Shown here piece after piece: positions 44,201 through 51,379 of a DNA stretch of 57,558 nt. Source of the stretch: Kiritimatiellia bacterium (GTDB lineage: Bacteria > Verrucomicrobiota > Kiritimatiellia > RFP12 > UBA1067); assembly GCA_017406465.1 (NCBI GenBank), contig JAFQYM010000035.1, positions 1-57,558 on the forward strand. Direction: 5' to 3'. Position 1 is the stretch's first letter. Each line of letters opens with the position of its first letter. A program made the position numbers and the translations under genes. Below the pieces are notes generated by a model, which ran no database searches, had not been told where the DNA came from, and saw nothing but the letters and a program-made list of their open reading frames with translations.

Positions 44201-44927
44201 CGGAGAGGCGGAACATGTCCTGGTCTTCAAGATACGACGCGTCGGAGTAACGATAGACTTCAAGCGCGACGACGTTCTTTCCGGGTTTCACGAACTTCGT
44301 GACGTTGAACTCGGCGGGATTGCGAGAATCCTTCGAGAAGCCGACATACTCACCGTTGACCCAGAGATAGAAGAACGAATCGACCGTGTCGAACTTGAGG
44401 AAGATTTCCTGTCCGTCCCACTTCGCGGGGACCTCGAAGTCGCGGCGATAGGAGCCGACGGGGTTGCGAGCGGAGTAGGCGGTCCAGTCCTTCGGCGGCT
44501 CACCCATCACGTCCGGCTGGTCGCGCTTGAAGGGATACGTCTGGTTCGTGTAGATAGGCGTTCCCCATCCGCCCTTTCCGTTCGCGCCATACGCCTGCCA
44601 GGAGCACGGCACCTTGATCGTTTCCCAGCCCGAGACATCATACGCCGGTTTCTCGAAGCCGACGGGGCGCGACGCGGGATCGGGCGACCACTTGAACTTC
44701 CACGCCGTCTCGGAGTCGAGTGAGATTGTGCGCTCCGAGAATTCGGGAAGAATCTTGAGCGCGCTTTCGAGCGTGTCGAAGCCCGAGAACGCCGCACGGC
44801 GCTCTTCGCGCCCGAACGACAAATTCTCCGGCTCCTTCCATTCCGTGCCCGTGGGCTGCGCGGCAAACGCAACTGCGGCAATCATCGCGGAAAGGGCAAG
44901 TACGGCAAGCTTCATGATTTTTTTCAT
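41274..44927 (-). CDS. Secreted GH2 beta-galactosidase with C-terminal F5/8 (CBM32) domain
   Basis: A 1217-residue LacZ-type enzyme (signal KLAVLALSAMIAAVAFAA). It has the sugar-binding jelly roll, Ig-like domain, TIM barrel and C-terminal beta-galactosidase small-chain domain. The acid/base Glu is in SLGNEAGPG (near 483) and the nucleophile Glu in FYISEYAHNMCNAMGN (near 541). The last 150 residues (from VACSSSEPGEGDAEHLVDG) form a discoidin-like carbohydrate-binding module. A heptamer repeat array inserts KKGNGEPGTGNG in a loop after WDWVDQGLY. The promoter and signal-peptide DNA are near-identical to those of the gene at 48700-49683. An ATG four codons in (MKLAVLA) is an alternative start. 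Confidence 0.93.
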   Translation of the reverse strand: MKKIMKLAVLALSAMIAAVAFAAQPTGTEWKEPENLSFGREERRAAFSGFDTLESALKILPEFSERTISLDSETAWKFKWSPDPASRPVGFEKPAYDVSGWETIKVPCSWQAYGANGKGGWGTPIYTNQTYPFKRDQPDVMGEPPKDWTAYSARNPVGSYRRDFEVPAKWDGQEIFLKFDTVDSFFYLWVNGEYVGFSKDSRNPAEFNVTKFVKPGKNVVALEVYRYSDASYLEDQDMFRLSGIARSTWLLARPKTRIRDFTVTPRPVDRERLNGDWVLDVRYDVVPAGTSLMFGGLFDMGDMPVACLTRSRSAESAISVTVKGPKLWSAEEPNCYKMLLKCGSEYVSCLVGFRTSEIRDGRYYFNNEKIKLRGVNRHETDPMYGHYVPRERQLEDIRLMKEANVNHIRNSHYPQDDYFYYLCDIYGIYVMDEANVESHGYYYGEASLSHRKEWEKATVARNIDMVRRNRNHPCVTMWSLGNEAGPGENFAAAAAAIRKIDTSRPLQYERDNSVVDMDSNQYPGVDWVQWKASDHKAKKPFYISEYAHNMCNAMGNLKDYQDAIESSDVILGAAIWDWVDQGLYKKGNGEPGTGNGLILAYGGDFGDKPNDGQFVMNGVILSDRRLEPGYYEVKHVFQPFDIKFSEDGKKVTVKNLNYFKQASGYTLSVTVLGAERPSKASHPLDIAPRGNATFDVAGIKPGAVCVRCAIVLDEDDGLLKTGHVVANGQFDIKGIFDAENRIVVKSEGNVEDASDAMSIGFKAGNTEVRFNRESGALVSYKKGGQEFLLAPMTVDAFRAPSSNEVGLGDRWAMAGLRELVQKVTSVSEVTTNPDGSKSFTVVADVRGKQKEHLVGFGGRTGKQAEFVRAGDVLPSDPHFSVAQKWTVFGNGNVACQSEIRSRGRVMELARIGYRLTLDKGLDRANWFGAGPFENYPDRVSGAFTGWWRRGVAEMVERYAKPQDMGMRCGTAWVALAGAGKMFMAMSLGEPFSFSAIPYSPTELALAMHPEELPEVAKTELGIFAAVRGLGGASCGPGPLGKDIVRNNRTFVLDFIIGTPSDIDKLPYLPHPELPPDVRTGEDIVPTVVACSSSEPGEGDAEHLVDGDLSTIWHSQYGVTLTKYPHSVTVDMGRDLTVKGVSIWQRQNGPNGNVKNFKFEISADGKQWREVIASQLTQGTAEQKFTFAKPEKLHYWRFTGLNEHNGREFASLAEIRVE
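43143..43170 (-). repeat. GGGGAAC heptamer array inside the GH2 gene
   Basis: Four abutting units on the minus strand: GGGGAAC, GGGGAAC, CGGGAAC, GGGGAAC, then a partial GGG. In frame; it encodes a Gly/Asn/Glu/Pro loop. Same family as the arrays at 14616-14664 and 27906-27954. Confidence 0.85.
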
Positions 44928-44936
44928 TGTAGACGC

Positions 44937-44966
44937 ATTGTACCAAATCCACACTATGCGTGGCAA
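44937..44966 (-). promoter_or_regulatory. Promoter of the GH2 gene (shared cassette)
   Basis: The -35 box TTGCCA (44961-44966), an 18-base spacer and the -10 box TACAAT (44937-44942) precede the ATG by nine bases. The element, its flanks and the signal-peptide DNA match those at 49693-49722. Confidence 0.7.
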
Positions 44967-45000
44967 GGTGGCACGGAAATCTCCAATGGTTCCATGAGGC

Positions 45001-46941
45001 TTATTTCGACTTTTGGAATCCTTGCACGCTCGCCTCCTCCAGCCGCAGGCCGTGGATGTAGAGAGTGCCAGAGCCTTGGGATGACCATATGTCGATAGTG
45101 GCGGTACGGGCAGGAATCGGCCAGCGGACATCCTTGCTATTCGAACTTCTCAGACCGAGATTGACGTCAAAGTCCTTCCACCCCAACCTCTCATTCCTCG
45201 CATAGACCAGTTCATGCAGCGCTTTTTTGCCGTTCACGGTGACTGTGACGTGGTATATCGCGTCTCCGTCGGCCGAGAGTGCAAAGTGAATTTGCGGGTC
45301 GTGGTACAGCTTCTCCGTATTCTTCGGCGGAAAGACGACGTCCAGGCCCAGAGGCTGAGTGACGGCCCTGTCGAGCCTCAGGCAGTCGTAGCGGCCAAGA
45401 TGCTCTTCTTCGTAGAAGTCGTCGTCCGCCTCACGTACACGTATGTCGCTGATCTTGAGCGAAAACAGGCGATTGTCGAACAGACTGTGCCATGCACTGT
45501 CGAGATGCCTCCTGCTACGCCAGTCTCCGGCCAGCGGATGCGGACGGCGCTTCTTGTCTGCCGTCTGTTCCTGCACTGCCGCAGACACGTCCTTGTCGGG
45601 GGTCTTGCATTGTGGTTCGTCCGGGAGTGGTGGCGCGAGGTGACGGGCGTCCTCTCGCCGTGCCGCCACCCAATTCGTCGCGACGACGGTGACGACGTCG
45701 AAAACATAGTTCGTCACAGTCACGACGCGATGGCGGACTTCCGTCTTCGCCGTCTCCGCCTGGTTCGCCTCGCGCACTGATGCGCCGTACAGTTCCCTTT
45801 TCTCCTCCGCCATGCCCAGGCCGATTTCGATGCCGCCCGACAGCCCCAGCATCGCTCCGACGACTGCGACGGCGGCAAAAGACGCGCATGATCGCAGAAC
45901 GCCGTCGCTCCCGCCCTTGACTTTCCCCTTTGCGGCCGCATTGTTCCTTGGCCGTGGCACCGTTAAGGGCGCACGGCGACACGGCAGCGGCGAAGGTTTT
46001 GGCGCGGCAATGGCAGCGGCGGCGATTTCGGCCGGGACTGCGCGCCGCCCCTCGTCCGTCTCCATAAGCAGGCGGACAACCTCCATCATGCTGGCCGCTC
46101 GGTCTTCGCGGCGAGGTGCGCACATGCGCGAAACGACTTTGGCGAGTTTGGCCGACACTTCCGGCATCGTGATGCGCACGTCCGCGATTTCCTCGCCGCG
46201 CATCGCCATGTCGAGAAGCTGGTCCACCGTTGCGTCCGGGTTGGGGCGCTCGCCCGACAGCATCTCGTAGAACACGATCCCGAGAGAGTACACGTCGGCG
46301 CGCGCATCGACGCCATGCGAATCCTTCACCTGCTCCGGGGCCATGTAGGCGGGCGTGCCGATCACTACGCCGGCCATCGTCAATTCCGGCATGGTCGCCG
46401 CATGCCCAGAGGCGGCGGCAGCGCGGCCAGACCTCGCGTCACCGGCGAACTTCGCGATGCCGAGGTCGAGTATCTTCGGCATTCCGGCCGCGTTGTACAT
46501 GATGTTCTCCGGCTTGATGTCGCGATGCACTACGCCGGCGGCGTGCGCAACGGCGAGGGCGGAGGCGAGTCTGGCGGTCGTCGCAATAGCCTCGTCAATC
46601 GGGAAAGAGCCGCGGGTAGCGAGGCGAGCGGCGAGCGTACCGCCGCACATATAGTCCATGATTAGGTAGCAGAGGCCCGAGTCGGGATCCTCTCCCCAGT
46701 CGTACACTCTGGCGAGGTTGGGGTGTACGATGCGCGCTGCCGCCTCTGCCTCGTGGGCGAAGCGTCGCCGCGCCTCCCTCAGCTCGTCATCCGGCACCTT
46801 CGCCAGGATCTTCACCGCAAACTCCGCGCCGGTATTCGGCGCGCGTATGAGATACACCTCGGCCATGCCGCCGCGCCCCAGAAGCGACACGACATGGTAG
46901 TCGCCGAATTCCCCGCCTATCTCGAGAAGCCCGTTCGCCAT
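45001..46941 (-). CDS. Transmembrane Ser/Thr kinase with beta-sandwich outer domain
   Basis: A 646-residue PknB-like receptor kinase. Cytoplasmic kinase domain: G-loop 21-30 (LLGRGGMAEVY), Lys44, HRD 139-141 (Asp141), DLG in place of DFG at 159-161, and GTPAYMAPE at 195-203. An Ala/Pro-rich linker leads to the membrane helix at about 353-377 (VGAMLGLSGGIEIGL). Outside, a VTN-x10-TNWV element (409-425) is followed by a Pro-rich stretch and a C-terminal beta-rich domain (about 475-640) that resembles carbohydrate-binding sandwiches. The helix and the VTN element are shared with the LRR protein encoded 13 bases upstream. A TAGGAG site precedes the ATG. Confidence 0.88.
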   Translation of the reverse strand: MANGLLEIGGEFGDYHVVSLLGRGGMAEVYLIRAPNTGAEFAVKILAKVPDDELREARRRFAHEAEAAARIVHPNLARVYDWGEDPDSGLCYLIMDYMCGGTLAARLATRGSFPIDEAIATTARLASALAVAHAAGVVHRDIKPENIMYNAAGMPKILDLGIAKFAGDARSGRAAAASGHAATMPELTMAGVVIGTPAYMAPEQVKDSHGVDARADVYSLGIVFYEMLSGERPNPDATVDQLLDMAMRGEEIADVRITMPEVSAKLAKVVSRMCAPRREDRAASMMEVVRLLMETDEGRRAVPAEIAAAAIAAPKPSPLPCRRAPLTVPRPRNNAAAKGKVKGGSDGVLRSCASFAAVAVVGAMLGLSGGIEIGLGMAEEKRELYGASVREANQAETAKTEVRHRVVTVTNYVFDVVTVVATNWVAARREDARHLAPPLPDEPQCKTPDKDVSAAVQEQTADKKRRPHPLAGDWRSRRHLDSAWHSLFDNRLFSLKISDIRVREADDDFYEEEHLGRYDCLRLDRAVTQPLGLDVVFPPKNTEKLYHDPQIHFALSADGDAIYHVTVTVNGKKALHELVYARNERLGWKDFDVNLGLRSSNSKDVRWPIPARTATIDIWSSQGSGTLYIHGLRLEEASVQGFQKSK

Positions 46942-46954
46942 TGTTTGAAAACTC

Positions 46955-48619
46955 CTATTTCCGCCGTCCTGCGGCAGATCGCGACTGGCGCATCACAGCC
47001 TCGAGATCGAGGGCGTTGCAGCCGAGAAAGGTGTTTTCGCCGATTTTCAGCACGCCGTCCGGAATCGAGAATTTCCTCAGGCGGCGGCAGTCCTGGAACG
47101 CGCGAGGGCCTATAAACGTCGCAGAGCTGGCAACGTCTGCTTCGCGAAGCGCCGTGCAGCCCTGAAACGCGCTTTTGCCGATCGTCACTACGTTTTTGGG
47201 GATTGCGACCTTCTCAAGCGCCGTACAGTCGGTGAACGACCGTGCGCCAATCTCCGCAAGGCCATCGCCTAGCACTACGCTCTTGAGTTTCGCATTCGCG
47301 GCGAATGCTCCCTGTCCGATGGACTTCACCCCCGGCGGAACGACGGCATCCGTTACGCTGGCCGGACACAGCACGAGACTTTGTCGCTTTTTGTTGCAGA
47401 GCATCCCGCCAGCCGCTTCGAACGTGTCGCTATCGGGTGCGACGACAATCTCGCGCAGTTTCGGACAGCCGCCGAACGCCTCGATCCCCACTCGTTTCAC
47501 CGTCTTCGGAATTTTTACCCTCTTCAGGCTGCTACAGCCAAAGAACGCCTTCGTCCCGATCTCCTCCACCCCCTCCTCGAAGACTGCGGTCTCAATGGAT
47601 TTGCAGCCAGCGAAGACATGGTCGTTCACTGTTTTCGCGTAGCCTGGCACCACGAGACGCGTCACCTTCTCGCCGTCCACATACAAATCCGCACCCCTTG
47701 TCGGAACGCAGTCATCTATGCATTCCAAGCCGCACCATGCCGCCACGTCCGGGATGTGCAATTCCCGTATCTTGTTGCTTAGGCTGAAGGCGCTCTGCAT
47801 TTTCCGGAGCGACAGCGGCATCTCGACGCTGTCGAGGTCTGTATCGATCGGCCAGTCAAGCAGGCTCTCGACGCCATCAGGGATACGTATGCGTCTGGCT
47901 CCGTTGAGTTTGACGGAGCCGTTTCCTCGGAGCGCACCTTCAACGATGCTGTAATGTACAACCCCGACGGTCACCCTCTTCGTGAACCGCAGCACCGGCG
48001 GCCGCTCTTTTCTGGCGGGCTTAGGCTTCGGCATCCCCTCCTCGTCGGGAGAGCTTGAGTCCACATGTGTCGCAGTCTTCTTGCCTTGCGCCAGGGCTGA
48101 AGAGTCCAAGGCGGGGCCTTCAAGCCCCCCGGAGTCGTCCAAACCTTCCGCATGGCACACCTCCACCCAATTCGTCCGCACGATGGTTATGACGTTTTCG
48201 ACCTCGTTCGTCACAGTCTCGCATATCTCGTATATGCGATGCACGCCGCCGTCTTCATCGGGTTCGACAACGCCATGCGCAGCATCGTCCCCCACAAGCG
48301 ACAGCCCGGCTTCAATCCCGCCCCAAAGCCCCAGCAGCACTCCGACGGACAGCGCACCGGCGTAGAGCGCCGCTTTGCGCCAGAAACGCGGCGTCAGGAT
48401 ATTGCGTCCGCCTGCCGAACCGCCATCCGCCGGCTCAACGGGAAACAGCTGCGGAATCTTGCCTGCGCCCTGCGGCGAACGGACTTCGTTCTTTTTGCGC
48501 GCGCCTTCTGGCGCCATGAACTGCGACAGATCGACGGCGCGAATCGTCGGACGCCGAATTAGCGTCTTCTCCATGCTCTCGCCGACTTTGCGTACACCCT
48601 CTGACCCGTCCTCAATCAT
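46955..48619 (-). CDS. Transmembrane BspA-type leucine-rich-repeat protein
   Basis: A 554-residue protein. Residues 1-80 are a polar, probably cytoplasmic tail with Thr/Ser sites among basic residues (EKTLIRRPTIRAVDLSQF). A membrane helix at 83-108 (VGVLLGLWGGIEAGL) is followed by the VTN-x10-TNWV element (136-152). A Ser/Pro/Asp-rich spacer then leads to eight BspA-like (LRR_5) repeats, such as IGTKAFFGCSSLKRVKIP, from about 340 to 545. Such repeats usually bind host or surface ligands. Because helix and element match the downstream kinase, it is a likely co-receptor or substrate of it. The start has GGAG and a -10 box lies at 48663-48668. Confidence 0.85.
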   Translation of the reverse strand: MIEDGSEGVRKVGESMEKTLIRRPTIRAVDLSQFMAPEGARKKNEVRSPQGAGKIPQLFPVEPADGGSAGGRNILTPRFWRKAALYAGALSVGVLLGLWGGIEAGLSLVGDDAAHGVVEPDEDGGVHRIYEICETVTNEVENVITIVRTNWVEVCHAEGLDDSGGLEGPALDSSALAQGKKTATHVDSSSPDEEGMPKPKPARKERPPVLRFTKRVTVGVVHYSIVEGALRGNGSVKLNGARRIRIPDGVESLLDWPIDTDLDSVEMPLSLRKMQSAFSLSNKIRELHIPDVAAWCGLECIDDCVPTRGADLYVDGEKVTRLVVPGYAKTVNDHVFAGCKSIETAVFEEGVEEIGTKAFFGCSSLKRVKIPKTVKRVGIEAFGGCPKLREIVVAPDSDTFEAAGGMLCNKKRQSLVLCPASVTDAVVPPGVKSIGQGAFAANAKLKSVVLGDGLAEIGARSFTDCTALEKVAIPKNVVTIGKSAFQGCTALREADVASSATFIGPRAFQDCRRLRKFSIPDGVLKIGENTFLGCNALDLEAVMRQSRSAAGRRK

Positions 48620-48662
48620 GATTCTCCGATGCCATCAAAATCTCAAAGCCCTAATGTCGCGC

Positions 48663-48668
48663 ATTATG
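48663..48668 (-). promoter_or_regulatory. -10 box of the LRR-kinase operon
   Basis: The minus strand reads TGGCATAAT, 44 bases before the ATG at 48619, in the 80-base gap after the transglycosylase-like gene. Confidence 0.5.
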
Positions 48669-48699
48669 CCATATTTCAAAGTTTCGTGCCATGTAGATT

Positions 48700-49683
48700 T
48701 CACTTCGCGAGCTTTATCTCGATCGGGACGAAGGCGTTCGGGTCTTTCGCTCGCTTCATGATCTTGTCTGCGTATTCGTCGCTGTAGTAGCGGTCGGTGT
48801 CGGTGCGGTCGCGCCGCCCATTGTAGCGGCGGAGTGCATCAAGCCAACCGTCGAAAAATCCCTTGGGGCGCGAGGCGGCCGGCCTCGCAGAGGCACCAAA
48901 GCCCTTGCGCGAGAGATACTTGATCGCCGCGCGGACGTTGTTTTCGAGAGAACCCTCGTTGCGCTTCGTCGGCTTTGTCAGACCGACGAGCTCCTTCTCG
49001 ACACCCCAGTCGCCAGGAACGTTCACTTGGAGCGGGTCGACCGCCCACGCCGCCTTGGAACGAGGGCCGTTGCCACCCGACTCCTCGATCATGTGCGCCT
49101 TGACGAGCGCGGGCGTAAGATCGCCGACCTTCGCCGCCTGCTCCGGCGTACCGCCGGTCCAGCCCTTCTTATCGGCGTTGAACGCCTTGACGAGCTTCGC
49201 TATCAGCTCGTCGTGCACCTGGTAGCGCTTGTCCTCGAAACCACGGAAGATGGGAAGTCCTGCACCGCCTGCTCTCGGGCGCGGCTTTGTCGTCCGCTTC
49301 TTCGTCTCTTCTGGGAACCACTTCGCTATCCACGCCTCGATCTTCCTGACGGTCTTCATCTCCTCGTCGGTGACGAAGCGGCGGTCGATGTATAGCTCGC
49401 CCCAGTCGTCGAACGAGAACCCGCCGAACGCGGGGGTATCGATGACATACCGCTCGCTGCCGCACGGCGGCACTTCTGCAATGCCCTTCTTCTTGAGCTC
49501 TGCAGCGTGCTTCGCCTCGCGCTCCATGGCGCGCTGCTGTATCGCGAGCGCCTCGGCCGCAAGGGGCAGTATCTCCATTACCGCCTGAGGGTCGATCTCA
49601 AGCACAATGCCCTCGCCGGCAGCCGCAACTGAGGCGAGCATCGCGGAGAGGGCAAGCACGGCAAGCTTCATGGTTATTTTCAT
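48700..49683 (-). CDS. Secreted lytic-transglycosylase-like (SLT fold) protein
   Basis: A 327-residue exported protein (signal KLAVLALSAMLASVAAAG). The C-terminal 170 residues have the lysozyme-like pattern of soluble lytic transglycosylases: catalytic Glu in KAHMIEESGGN (near 197), then DPLQVNVPGDWG, an N(V)RAAIKYLSRKGFG helix and a final ALRRYNG. Such enzymes cleave peptidoglycan glycan strands or act in secretion and spore systems. The first half has a coiled Ala/Glu/Lys region and an unknown small domain. Promoter and signal peptide are shared with the GH2 gene. It precedes the LRR-kinase pair, so cell-wall sensing is a possible theme. Confidence 0.75.
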   Translation of the reverse strand: MKITMKLAVLALSAMLASVAAAGEGIVLEIDPQAVMEILPLAAEALAIQQRAMEREAKHAAELKKKGIAEVPPCGSERYVIDTPAFGGFSFDDWGELYIDRRFVTDEEMKTVRKIEAWIAKWFPEETKKRTTKPRPRAGGAGLPIFRGFEDKRYQVHDELIAKLVKAFNADKKGWTGGTPEQAAKVGDLTPALVKAHMIEESGGNGPRSKAAWAVDPLQVNVPGDWGVEKELVGLTKPTKRNEGSLENNVRAAIKYLSRKGFGASARPAASRPKGFFDGWLDALRRYNGRRDRTDTDRYYSDEYADKIMKRAKDPNAFVPIEIKLAK

Positions 49684-49692
49684 TGTAGCTGC

Positions 49693-49722
49693 ATTGTATC
49701 AAATACCCACCATGCGTGGCAA
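49693..49722 (-). promoter_or_regulatory. Promoter of the transglycosylase-like gene (shared cassette)
   Basis: -35 TTGCCA (49717-49722), 18-base spacer, -10 TACAAT (49693-49698), ATG after nine bases. The layout is identical to the GH2 promoter. Confidence 0.7.
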
Positions 49723-49742
49723 GGAGACAAAGGCCGGAGTTC

Positions 49743-49829
49743 GCGAGGCGGTGGCCGAATGCTCCTCCTCGCGGACCCTCGGCGAATACGCCGTATCCGC
49801 TCGCTCGGACATTCGCTCCACCGCCTCGC
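49743..49829. other. Large two-tier stem-loop in a non-coding gap
   Basis: GCGAGGCGGTGG (49743-49754) pairs perfectly with CCACCGCCTCGC (49818-49829), and CGAATG (49756-49761) with CATTCG (49810-49815). Within the loop, GCGAATACG pairs with CGTATCCGC with one mismatch. The region lies between the end of the EamA gene and the promoter at 49722. It has no credible reading frame, and there is no U-tract. It may be a structured RNA, a mobile repeat or an unusual terminator. Confidence 0.55.
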
Positions 49830-49861
49830 TGCAGATGCACCAACCGCGCAAGAACGCAGGG

Positions 49862-50746
49862 TTATATCGCGCAGGCGGCGAGAAGGATTATGAGGAAGCC
49901 CACTACTGAAAGGGCGTCGGGGACCTGCGAAAAGAACACAAAGCCGAAGAGTGCGGTGAAGACGACGTTGGTGTAGTCGTAGACGGCTATCGAGCGCGGC
50001 TCGGCGTAGCGATAGGCCGCGGTGACGCCGAACTGCCCGAGAGCCGCACCCGCACCCGCGCCGACGAGTATGAGAACTTGCGCAAATGTCATTGGCCTAA
50101 AGTCGACCGCAGTGAAAGGCAACGACGCGAGGCACGAAAACGCGCTGAAGAAAAGGACGATGAAAGCGCCATTCACCTTCATGCGCCCAAGCTGATGGAC
50201 GCACACATACGCAAGCCCCGCGCCCAAGCCCCCCGTAAGCGCCATCGCCGCGGCAAATGTGCCGCCGCCGCGGAACCCCGGCTTCATCACGAGCGCCGCG
50301 CCCGCGAACGCGAGGAGAAGGTGCCCGAACTGCCGCCACGAAACTCGCTCGCCGAGGAATATCCACGAAAAGAGAACGGTGAAGAAAGGCGCCGTCTTGT
50401 TTAGCGTCATGCCCTCGCCGATCGGGATCTTCGAGAGCGCATAGAAGTTGGCGAAGATGCCGACCGTGCCGAAGACCGCGCGGAGAACAAGAAGAACCCA
50501 CGCCTTCCCCGACGGTGCCATTGACGTCTGCAACTCGCCGTCCGCCGGCTCCCGCCGCCTGTCGCGGCAGAACACCGCGAGCGCAATCACGAAAGCGAGG
50601 GCATTTCTGAAAAAGCTTTTCTGGAAGCACGTGATCTCCCCGCCGAAGTCGTCGCACAGCCGTACGAAGAACGCCATCAGCGCAAAGCCGAACGCGCTTG
50701 CGACGATACAGGCGATCCCCTTTCCGCGATTGCCGGCGATCACCAT
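49862..50746 (-). CDS. EamA/DMT-family membrane transporter
   Basis: A 294-residue, ten-helix protein with two EamA repeats (first half ending KTAPFFTVLFSWIFLGERVS, second around YDYTNVVFTALFGFVFFSQ). Family members export metabolites or amino acids; the substrate is not readable. It overlaps the ung gene by seven bases and ends the pckG operon. Confidence 0.85.
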   Translation of the reverse strand: MVIAGNRGKGIACIVASAFGFALMAFFVRLCDDFGGEITCFQKSFFRNALAFVIALAVFCRDRRREPADGELQTSMAPSGKAWVLLVLRAVFGTVGIFANFYALSKIPIGEGMTLNKTAPFFTVLFSWIFLGERVSWRQFGHLLLAFAGAALVMKPGFRGGGTFAAAMALTGGLGAGLAYVCVHQLGRMKVNGAFIVLFFSAFSCLASLPFTAVDFRPMTFAQVLILVGAGAGAALGQFGVTAAYRYAEPRSIAVYDYTNVVFTALFGFVFFSQVPDALSVVGFLIILLAACAI

Positions 50747-51378
50747 GTGATTGGCGGAACCCCCACCGATGCGAGATAGTCGTTGGCGCGGGAAAACGGC
50801 TTCGAGCCGAAGAACCCGCGATGCGCGGAAAGAGGCGAGGGATGGGGCGAGGCAATCACGCAGTGGCGGCTGCGGTCGATGAACGCGCCCTTCCTCTGCG
50901 CATATGAACCCCAGAGAATGAAGACAAGATGCTCGCGGCGTTCGGCAAGCGCGCGGACGACTGCGTCGGTGAACACCTCCCAGCCCTTGTTCTGGTGGCT
51001 TCCCGCGCGATGGGCAGCGACGGTCAGCGTCGCATTGAGAAGAAGCACGCCCTGATCAGTCCACTTGAGGAGATCGGGCATGTGGCCGAGCTCCTTCGCG
51101 ATGTTGACAAGAGACGGCGGCGGCGTGACTTCGGGTGGCACGTAGAACGCGAGCCCCTGCGCCTGCCCCGGCTCGTGGTATGGGTCCTGCCCGAGAATCA
51201 CGACCTTGACCTTGTCGAAAGGCGTGCGGTTGAACGCGTTGAATATCTTTCCCGGCGGCGGATAGACGACGCCGTTCCTGTAGGCGGCCTTTACGAAGCC
51301 GACGAGCTCGGCGAAGTAGGGCTTCTCGAACTCCTCTGCAAGTATCTTCTTCCAGGACTCCTCAATCTTGACTTCCAT
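50740..51378 (-). CDS. ung: Uracil-DNA glycosylase
   Basis: A 212-residue family-1 UDG that removes uracil from DNA. Motifs are VILGQDPYHEPGQAQGLAF (catalytic Asp), LLLNATLTV and the HPSPLSAHRGFFG loop. The start is placed at 51378 (MEVKIEESWKKIL), one base after the stop of the preceding gene and behind GGAGAGTG. An in-frame ATG farther upstream would lie inside that gene. Confidence 0.96.
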   Translation of the reverse strand: MEVKIEESWKKILAEEFEKPYFAELVGFVKAAYRNGVVYPPPGKIFNAFNRTPFDKVKVVILGQDPYHEPGQAQGLAFYVPPEVTPPPSLVNIAKELGHMPDLLKWTDQGVLLLNATLTVAAHRAGSHQNKGWEVFTDAVVRALAERREHLVFILWGSYAQRKGAFIDRSRHCVIASPHPSPLSAHRGFFGSKPFSRANDYLASVGVPPITW

Positions 51379-51379
51379 G

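Noticed and set aside
49743..49829. Integron attC site
   Set aside because: The stem-loop lacks recognisable R-box (GTTRRRY / RYYYAAC) ends, and no integrase or cassette layout is present.
49598..49843. Small minus-strand open frame over the 49743-49829 region
   Set aside because: It covers the stem-loop and the promoter of the transglycosylase-like gene, and its translation is not protein-like.
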